DNA from: Palsa-461 sp036844945 | GTDB lineage: Bacteria; Actinomycetota; Acidimicrobiia; Acidimicrobiales; RAAP-2 | Direction: 5' to 3' | NCBI GenBank assembly: GCA_036844945.1 | Contig: DAIUEV010000040.1 | Location: 1 to 23,637 of the forward strand | DNA: 23,637 bases | Shown here: positions 15,555 to 20,784 of the stretch, piece by piece | Layout: every line of letters begins with the position of its first letter | How positions within the stretch are numbered: the first letter of the stretch is position 1 | The notes under the pieces: generated by a model | What the model was told of the DNA's origin: nothing | The model's input: only the letters and a program-made list of their open reading frames with translations | Database searches by the model: none | Translations under genes and position numbers: made by a program

Positions 15555-15585
15555 TTGAGGCGGCGGGGCCACGTCGTCCTACGCT
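15555..15585 (+). promoter_or_regulatory. Promoter for menE, short or no leader
   Basis: TTGAGG (15555-15560) and TACGCT (15580-15585) are 19 bases apart, and the ATG of menE follows 10 bases after the -10. The -10 is identical to the one before menH. This sits in the 148-base gap between divergent menA and menE (15448-15595), where I see no other clear element. Confidence 0.4.
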
Positions 15586-15595
15586 ACCGGGCCGG

Positions 15596-16747
15596 ATGCG
15601 CCGCCTCGTAGCCCTGGACCTCGACGGCGGGCCCCCCTTCGTCGAGGCGCTGACCCGGGTCTGGGAGCGTGGCGACGCCGCGGCGGTGCTCGACCGTCGA
15701 CTCCCTCCCCCGGGAAAGGCCGAGCTCATGGCGCTGCTCCGAGCGGGGAGCGTGCTGGACGCCTCGGGCGAGCACCCGGTCGCCGGTGGCGAGGAGGTCG
15801 AGCCCGGCGACGCGCTCGTGATGGCCACCTCGGGGTCGCTCGGACGGCGGCGGGCGGCCGTGCTCACCCACCAGGCGGTGGTCGCGTCGGCGGCCGCCAC
15901 GACCGCGGCGGCCGGCGTCGACCCGGCCCGCCACCGGTGGCTGTGCTGTCTCCCCCTCGCGCACATCGGCGGGCTGTCGGTGGTGACCCGATCACTCCTC
16001 ACGGCCACGCCCCTCACGGTCCTGCCCGCGTTCGACGCGTCGGTGGTCGAGTCGATCGGTCGGCGCGGCAAGGCCACCCACGTCTCCCTGGTCCCCACCG
16101 CGCTTCTGCGGATCGACCCATCCGTCTTCGAGCGCATCGTCCTCGGCGGCGCCGCACCCCCCCACGGGCTGCCGGCCAACGTCACCACGACCTACGGCCT
16201 CACCGAGACCGGTTCGGGCGTGGTCTACGACGGGGTCCCGCTCGAGGGCGTCGAGCTCGCGTTCGGCACCGGCGGCGCCGACGGCGGCGCACCCGGCGAG
16301 ATCCTCCTGCGCTGCCCGATGCAGCTCCGGGCGTACCGCGACGGCACCGACCCGACCGTCCCGGGGCCGGACGGACGCGGCGGGTGGCTCGCGACCGGCG
16401 ATGCCGGGCGGCTCGATGCGGAGGGCCGGCTGGTGGTGGACGGCCGCCTGGCCGAGGTCGTCGTGACCGGGGCGGAGAAGGTCTGGCCGACCTCGGTCGA
16501 GGCGGTGCTCGTGACGAACCCGAGGGTCGCCGAGGTCGCCGTCTGGAAGCGCCCCGACCCCGAGTGGGGCGAGCGGATCGTCGCCTGGGTGGTGGCCGCC
16601 GACGCCGCCGAGCCCCCGACCCTCGACGAGCTCGCGCGGCTGGCCGCGGAGCAACTCGGACCATGGGCGGCCCCGAAGGAGCTGGAGCTCGTCGATGCGC
16701 TTCCGCGCACGGCCTCGGGCAAGGTGCGGCGCACCGCCCTCACCTGA
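15596..16747 (+). CDS. menE: o-Succinylbenzoate-CoA ligase-like enzyme (MenE)
   Basis: Adenylate-forming enzyme that activates o-succinylbenzoate as its CoA thioester for the MenB step. The 383-residue length is short for the superfamily but usual for actinobacterial MenE. Motifs: A3 phosphate loop at 78-87, TTYGLTETGSG at about 198-208, ATGDAGRLDAEGRLVVDGR (266-284) with the ribose-binding aspartate, EKVWPTSVEAVL at about 294-305, and the C-terminal lysine K376 in PRTASGKVRRTAL. The phosphate loop is atypical, TSGSLGRRRA instead of the usual T-S-G-S/T-T-G-x-P-K. The ATG at 15596 lies 10 bases after a TACGCT box. Substrate assignment rests on the adjacent menA, menH and menD. The helix-turn-helix gene converges on it, 17 bases away. 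Confidence 0.88.
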   Translation: MRRLVALDLDGGPPFVEALTRVWERGDAAAVLDRRLPPPGKAELMALLRAGSVLDASGEHPVAGGEEVEPGDALVMATSGSLGRRRAAVLTHQAVVASAAATTAAAGVDPARHRWLCCLPLAHIGGLSVVTRSLLTATPLTVLPAFDASVVESIGRRGKATHVSLVPTALLRIDPSVFERIVLGGAAPPHGLPANVTTTYGLTETGSGVVYDGVPLEGVELAFGTGGADGGAPGEILLRCPMQLRAYRDGTDPTVPGPDGRGGWLATGDAGRLDAEGRLVVDGRLAEVVVTGAEKVWPTSVEAVLVTNPRVAEVAVWKRPDPEWGERIVAWVVAADAAEPPTLDELARLAAEQLGPWAAPKELELVDALPRTASGKVRRTALT

Positions 16748-16764
16748 GCGTGGCCGCCGCGTCG

Positions 16765-17022
16765 TTACCCGGGGCGACTCCGCGACACGATGGCCGTCAC
16801 CGCCTTGCGCCCCAGGCCCGACACCTCGGCGAGCTGTCGGATCGAGGCGCCGGCGCGATGGGCCACCTGGATCATCGCGTCACGAAGTTCTTCCTCCCTG
16901 GCCACCCGCTCCGCGCTCAGGCCGACCACCACCAGCGCGGCGCCGATCTCCCCTTCGGCGTCGCCACGGTATTTCTCCATCGCTGCGGTCGCCGAGGTCA
17001 CGTCGGCATTGGTGTAGTTCAT
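16765..17022 (-). CDS. Small helix-turn-helix DNA-binding protein, 85 residues
   Basis: Predicted DNA-binding regulator. The C-terminal part carries a clear helix-turn-helix at about 60-80 (ASIRQLAEVSGLGRKAVTAI), preceded by a helix ELRDAMIQVAHRAG, a layout common in small actinobacterial MerR/HTH-38-like proteins. The N-terminal 45 residues (MNYTNADVTSATAAMEKYRG onward) are not recognised and could form a dimerising or partner-binding part. The ATG at 17022 has GGGAGGAG just upstream (GGAGG core with a 4-base gap) and overlaps the stop of the upstream small gene in an ATGA. The pair is therefore one operon with coupled translation. The promoter carries four TGGTCC/GGACCA half-sites, which this protein is the natural candidate to bind. 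It could be an antitoxin-type repressor or a plain autoregulator. Confidence 0.78.
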   Translation of the reverse strand: MNYTNADVTSATAAMEKYRGDAEGEIGAALVVVGLSAERVAREEELRDAMIQVAHRAGASIRQLAEVSGLGRKAVTAIVSRSRPG

Positions 17023-17198
17023 GGCTCCTCCCGGAGTGCCCGGGCGAGCTTGTCCCGAACGGCCATCAGCAGCGGGAGGCGCGGGGACACCTCTCCGGCG
17101 CCTTGTGCGTCGTTAAGGTGGGCCAGCGTCATCCCAAGAAGCTCCAGGGCTTCGACACGCTCGAACTCGACTCGGACCACTGGTCCAATAGTAGCCAT
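17019..17198 (-). CDS. Unknown 53-59 residue protein, first gene of the HTH operon
   Basis: Unrecognised small protein, 59 residues from the ATG at 17198. It reads ATIGPVVRVEFERVEALELL, then a central stretch, then LPLLMAVRDKLARALREEP, i.e. probably two helices. No cysteine or membrane segment is present. Its stop overlaps the start of the HTH gene by 4 bases. Early codons (ACT, ATT, GGA, CCA, CTT, CTT, CAA) are poorer in G/C-ending forms than neighbours. An alternative start is the in-frame GTG at 17180, because a TACTAT -10 box ends exactly 7 bases before it; that version has 53 residues and a leaderless mRNA. The gene-calling evidence is the coupling to the HTH gene plus the operator cluster. 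A toxin, co-regulator or orphan are all possible. Confidence 0.58.
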   Translation of the reverse strand: MATIGPVVRVEFERVEALELLGMTLAHLNDAQGAGEVSPRLPLLMAVRDKLARALREEP

Positions 17199-17218
17199 GG
17201 GTGGTCCCGTTCGGACCA
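17174..17218. promoter_or_regulatory. Operator-like cluster of four TGGTCC/GGACCA half-sites
   Basis: Two inverted repeats: GGACCA-C-TGGTCC at 17174-17186 and TGGTCC-CGTTC-GGACCA at 17202-17218. The same hexamer or its complement occurs four times in 45 bases. The two TGGTCC copies start 21 bases apart, two helical turns. The cluster covers the start-site, spacer and -35 regions of the minus-strand operon, and ends 34 bases before the divergent DUF255 gene. Single copies of the hexamer occur elsewhere in the window, so the arrangement, not the word, is the signal. Confidence 0.6.
17188..17193 (-). promoter_or_regulatory. -10 box candidate for the two-gene HTH operon
   Basis: TACTAT on the minus strand, 7 bases before an in-frame GTG at 17180, lies between the two inverted repeats. 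If used, the ATG at 17198 cannot be the start, and both repeats overlap the promoter in positions suited to repression. Confidence 0.4.
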
Positions 17219-17252
17219 GCGTCTCATCCGGCGCCGCCGGGGGAAGGTGGTC

Positions 17253-19265
17253 ATGAACCGCCTCGCCAACGAAACCAGCCCCTACCTGCGCCAGCACGCC
17301 GAGAACCCCGTCGACTGGTACCCGTGGGGCGACGAGGCCCTCGAGCGGGCCAAGGCGGAGGACAAGCCGCTGTTCGTCTCGATCGGCTACGCGGCCTGCC
17401 ACTGGTGCCACGTCATGGCGCACGAGTCGTTCGAGGACGAGGAGATCGCCTCGATCCTCTCGGAGTTCTTCATCTCGATCAAGGTGGACCGAGAGGAACG
17501 GCCCGAGCTCGACGCCATCTACATGGCGGCGGTGCTGGCCCAGAACGGTTCGGGGGGCTGGCCGATGTCGGTCTTCTGCACGCCCGACGGGCGTCCCTTC
17601 TACGGCGGCACTTACTACCCGCGGGTCGACCGAGGCGGGTACCCCGGGTTCCGGCGGGTGATCAGCGCGCTCGCGCACGCCTGGACGACCCAGCGCGACG
17701 TGGTCGAGCGCCAGGCCGAGGAGCTACTCCGCGCCGTCGACCAGCAGGTGACGCTCGCCGACTCCCTCGCTCCACCCTCGAGCACCTCGTGGCCGCCCTT
17801 CGCCGAGCTCCTCGACGCCGTGGTCGCCCACCTGAAACGCACCTTCGACGGGGAGTGGGGCGGCTGGGGCTCGGCGCCCAAGTTCCCCCGCCCCACGCTG
17901 ATCGAGCTGTGCCTCCGCCACCACGTCGTCACCGGCGATCACGAGTCGCTGACCATGGCCACCCGCACCCTCGACGCGATGGCGGCCGGTGGCATCTACG
18001 ACCACCTGGCCGGGGGCTTCGCCCGCTACTCGACCGACCGGGAGTGGCTGGTCCCCCACTTCGAGAAGATGCTCACCGACCAGGCGCTGCTCGCCCGCGC
18101 CTACCTGCACGCCTGGCGGGTGACCGGCCGGGACGACTACCGCCAGGTCATGACGGAGACCCTGGACGCCATGCTGGGCGACCTGGCCACACCCTCCGGT
18201 GGCCTCGCCTCCTCCATCGACGCCGACGCGGGCGGGAAAGAAGGCGCGCACGCCACCTTCACCCGGGCCGAGCTCGACGCCGCGCTCGGGGCCGCGGGCC
18301 TCGGGGACTCGGCCGATGAGGCGGCCGACTTCTACGGCGTGAGCGCGTCCGGCAACTGGGAGTCGACCAACGTGCTCCGCCGGCCGCTCGGCGCCGCGCT
18401 CGCCCGCCCGCCCGCGATCGACGCCGCGCGTCAGGCCCTGCTGGCGGCGCGGCACGCCCGGGTCCAACCGGGCGTCGACGTCAAGGTCCTCACGGAGTGG
18501 AACGCGATGGCGGTCTCGACCCTCGCCGAGGCGGCCGCGGCCACCGGCGAGGACCGCTGGGCACGGGCGGCCGAGGCGATCGCCGGGGTGCTGTTCGGCC
18601 CGCTCCGGCGCCCCGACGGCCGCTGGCTGCGCAGCCTGCAGGGGGACGACGCCCGCCACCTCGCCCTGGCCGCCGACTACGCCTGGCTGCTCGACGCCGC
18701 CACCCGGCTCGGCGAGCTGACCGGCCGGGCCGTGTGGACTCACCGAGCCACCGAGGTGGCCCGCAACCTGCTCACGCGCTTCGGCGACCCCGACGGGGGC
18801 GCGCTCTTCACCACCGGCGACGACGCGCCCGCGCTGATCGTGCGGCCCCGCGACCTGCTGGACGGCGCCGTCCCCTCGGCCAACGCGGTGGCGGTGGGGG
18901 CGCTGGCCCGGCTCGGGGCGCTCACCGGCGACGAGATCCTCACCGAGGTGGCCCGGCGCATCGTGGCGACGGTCGCCCCGGTGCTCTCGGCCAACCCGGT
19001 CGCGTTCGCCGACATGGTGGCGGCGTGCTCGCTGCTCGACGGTCCCCGCGAAATCGTGGTGGCCGGAGACCGGCCCGACCTGCTGGCGGTGGTCCGGGCG
19101 CGCTGGTTGCCCGACGCGGTGCTGGCCTGGGGCGAGCCGATTGGCTCGCCGCTGTGGGCCGACCGGGCCCCGGGGGCCGCCTACGTCTGCCGCCATTACG
19201 CGTGCCTGCTCCCGGCGACCGACCCGGCTACGCTCGAACGACAGCTGAGAGAGCCAGGGGGCTGA
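17253..19265 (+). CDS. DUF255 thioredoxin-like domain protein (YyaL/SSP411 family)
   Basis: A 670-residue protein of the family that joins an N-terminal thioredoxin-like DUF255 domain to an (alpha/alpha)6 glycosidase-like barrel. Its biochemical role is not established. The N-terminus is highly typical: NRLANETSPYLRQHAENPVD, then SIGYAACHWCHVMAHESF with the CHWC pair C49/C52, then SIKVDREERPELDAIYM, and GGWPMSVFCTPDGRPFYGGT. The helical barrel follows from about 165 to the end, with GSAPKFPRP, GGIYDHLAGGFARYSTDREWLVPHFEKML and LTEWNAMAVSTLAEAAA as family landmarks. The ATG at 17253 has an AAGGTGG ribosome site 5 bases upstream. No signal peptide is seen. It is divergent from the HTH operon and followed 7 bases later by an unknown gene. 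Confidence 0.93.
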   Translation: MNRLANETSPYLRQHAENPVDWYPWGDEALERAKAEDKPLFVSIGYAACHWCHVMAHESFEDEEIASILSEFFISIKVDREERPELDAIYMAAVLAQNGSGGWPMSVFCTPDGRPFYGGTYYPRVDRGGYPGFRRVISALAHAWTTQRDVVERQAEELLRAVDQQVTLADSLAPPSSTSWPPFAELLDAVVAHLKRTFDGEWGGWGSAPKFPRPTLIELCLRHHVVTGDHESLTMATRTLDAMAAGGIYDHLAGGFARYSTDREWLVPHFEKMLTDQALLARAYLHAWRVTGRDDYRQVMTETLDAMLGDLATPSGGLASSIDADAGGKEGAHATFTRAELDAALGAAGLGDSADEAADFYGVSASGNWESTNVLRRPLGAALARPPAIDAARQALLAARHARVQPGVDVKVLTEWNAMAVSTLAEAAAATGEDRWARAAEAIAGVLFGPLRRPDGRWLRSLQGDDARHLALAADYAWLLDAATRLGELTGRAVWTHRATEVARNLLTRFGDPDGGALFTTGDDAPALIVRPRDLLDGAVPSANAVAVGALARLGALTGDEILTEVARRIVATVAPVLSANPVAFADMVAACSLLDGPREIVVAGDRPDLLAVVRARWLPDAVLAWGEPIGSPLWADRAPGAAYVCRHYACLLPATDPATLERQLREPGG

Positions 19266-19272
19266 CACGTCG

Positions 19273-20028
19273 GTGCGGGCGCGGTTCGGGCGACCATCGA
19301 TCACCGAGGAGTTGGGCCCACCGCACCGGGGGGGCGGAGGCGGTCGGGCGGCTCCTGTCCTTCGCGCACCTCTGCCCAGCCGCGCCGATCTGAACGGCGG
19401 CTCCCAACTCTCCCTGCTCGTGCTCGCGTGCAGCGAGGACGACACCACCGCCATCGACCTCGCGTCGGGCGCCCTCATCCGGGTGCGGGTGCCGTGGCCG
19501 GTCGGCCACGACCCGGACCTCGCGGCCTTCGACCTCGTCGAGGCGACCCTGGCCGAGGACCCCGAGACCGACGACCTGGCCGCGCCCGAGGCGGCCACCG
19601 CGGCTGCCCTGCCCCGCCACGTGGGGACCATGCGGCCGCGCAAGGCCCGCAGATTGCTCCAGGCGCTCACCGCGTCGCCCGACGGGCCGCTGCTCGGGTT
19701 CCCCGGCGCCTCCGCCCCCTACTGGGAGTTCCGCGGCCAGCGCCCGTCGGCCGCGCTGATCGTCCCGTCCCGCGGGCCCCAGTTCATCCGCCGGGCCCGC
19801 GAGGGCTCGACATGGGTGCGCTTCGGCTGGGACCGCGACGACGTCTGGCTCCCCGTCGAGTCGGCCGACGCCACCCGGGCCCTCGACGCGGCCCGCCGCG
19901 ACCGGCTCTCGGGCAAGGCCCTCGCCACCGCCCTCGGGTTCCGCCCCTGCTACCTGCTCGTCACCCTCACCCAGCCGCGCGACGGCCACTGCTACAAGGT
20001 GTGCACGGCGGTGTTGCCCCGGGGCTGA
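19273..20028 (+). CDS. Hypothetical protein downstream of the DUF255 gene
   Basis: Not recognised. From the GTG at 19273 it has 251 residues. The first 45 are Pro/Gly/Arg-rich and do not look folded, so a later start is possible, such as the GTG at 19420 just before LACSEDDTTAIDLASG. From there the sequence reads as a compact soluble protein with alternating strands and helices: a central RPRKARRLLQAL helix, WEFRGQRPSAALIVPSRGPQF, WVRFGWDRDDVWLPVES, and a C-terminal end with three cysteines (FRPCYLLVTLTQPRDGHCYKVCTAVLP). Codon use fits the plus strand. The 7-base gap to the DUF255 gene suggests one transcript. A stem-loop covers its stop codon. Confidence 0.72.
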   Translation: MRARFGRPSITEELGPPHRGGGGGRAAPVLRAPLPSRADLNGGSQLSLLVLACSEDDTTAIDLASGALIRVRVPWPVGHDPDLAAFDLVEATLAEDPETDDLAAPEAATAAALPRHVGTMRPRKARRLLQALTASPDGPLLGFPGASAPYWEFRGQRPSAALIVPSRGPQFIRRAREGSTWVRFGWDRDDVWLPVESADATRALDAARRDRLSGKALATALGFRPCYLLVTLTQPRDGHCYKVCTAVLPRG

Positions 20029-20038
20029 CCGCCCCGGG
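20018..20038. terminator. Strong hairpin between convergent genes
   Basis: CCCGGGGC-TGACC-GCCCCGGG, with perfect 8-base arms and a 5-base loop, includes the stop codon of the plus-strand gene and ends 5 bases before the stop of the minus-strand gene. It has no T-run on either side, but the position and all-GC stem suggest a bidirectional terminator. Confidence 0.55.
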
Positions 20039-20043
20039 CCGGC

Positions 20044-20715
20044 TCAGCGGCCGAGCCGCCCGGCCGCCAGGTCCTCGGCCATCGCCCAGCCGAAGGCCAC
20101 CAGTCGGTCGCCCCGGCCCACGTTGACCGACTTGAACAGGGCCGCGAGCGCCGCCTCGGGCGCCGACTTCGCCGACTCGAAGTCGAGGCCGCCAACGGGC
20201 GGGCCGGTGCCCTTGGTCACAAAGGTCCGGTCGTCGAGCCGGTTCTCGGCCCCGAAGCGCTTGGCGAGGCGCCGCGCCCAGGCCCGCTCCTCGCCGCTCG
20301 GGCGGTGGTCGGGGCGGGGCACGACGTCGGTCAGCTTGGCGAACGCCCGAAAGCCGTCCACCGAGAGCAGCTGGGTCCCGAGGAGGACGTCCTCGTCGGG
20401 GAAGGCCAAGAGGGCGCGCCGGTACTGGTCGGCCATCATCGCCTTCAGGGCCGACTCCGCCTTGGTGGTCCGGTCGGTGGTGGCCAGCCCGACCAAGAGC
20501 GACGGCGTGCCCCCGATGCGCTCGAGGGTGCAGAACGAGTAGCCCCGGAGCTTGGTGCCCTCGCGGGCCTGGGTGACGAGCACCCACTCCTCCCGTTGCT
20601 TGGAGACGAACCCGATGTCGAAACAGACCTCCCGCTCGGCGGAGAGGTCCGCCATCTCGACCAGCTCGGTGTCGCTGAGGGAGGTGCAGTCCTTGGTGCT
20701 CGCTGCCATCGCCAT
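20044..20715 (-). CDS. Conserved hypothetical protein next to dnaE
   Basis: A 223-residue soluble protein whose sequence I recall as an actinobacterial conserved protein without a known role. Landmarks are WVLVTQAREGTKLRGYSFCTLERIGGTPSLLVGLATTDRT, YRRALLAFPDEDVLLGTQL, VVPRPDHRPSGEERAWARRLAKRFGAENRLDD and RTFVTKGTG. The strand-helix order in the first half is reminiscent of a GNAT-like acyltransferase, but I see no certain acetyl-CoA loop, so this is only a suggestion. The ATG at 20715 is chosen because a TAGAAT box ends 6 bases before it, with TTGGGA 18 bases further up; the ATG two codons later is less well placed. It lies downstream of dnaE on the same strand (69-base gap) but appears to have its own promoter. 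Confidence 0.8.
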   Translation of the reverse strand: MAMAASTKDCTSLSDTELVEMADLSAEREVCFDIGFVSKQREEWVLVTQAREGTKLRGYSFCTLERIGGTPSLLVGLATTDRTTKAESALKAMMADQYRRALLAFPDEDVLLGTQLLSVDGFRAFAKLTDVVPRPDHRPSGEERAWARRLAKRFGAENRLDDRTFVTKGTGPPVGGLDFESAKSAPEAALAALFKSVNVGRGDRLVAFGWAMAEDLAAGRLGR

Positions 20716-20721
20716 GGGCCA

Positions 20722-20751
20722 ATTCTACGGGATGCTGTGACCCGGTCCCAA
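20722..20751 (-). promoter_or_regulatory. Leaderless promoter for the gene after dnaE
   Basis: TTGGGA (20746-20751), an 18-base spacer and TAGAAT (20722-20727), with the ATG 6 bases later. This is the best-formed promoter seen in the window. Spacing puts the transcript start at the A of the ATG. Confidence 0.6.
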
Positions 20752-20784
20752 CCGAACGCCCCCCCCGGGCCGTCCCGACCCAGG

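Noticed and set aside
17724..19670. Long minus-strand frame opposite the DUF255 gene
   Set aside because: The DUF255 protein on the plus strand is unmistakable; the opposite frame has no family features and crosses its gene boundary.
20739..20784. Hairpin after dnaE with a G-run
   Set aside because: The stem needs a G-U pair and a 9-base loop; too weak to call a terminator.
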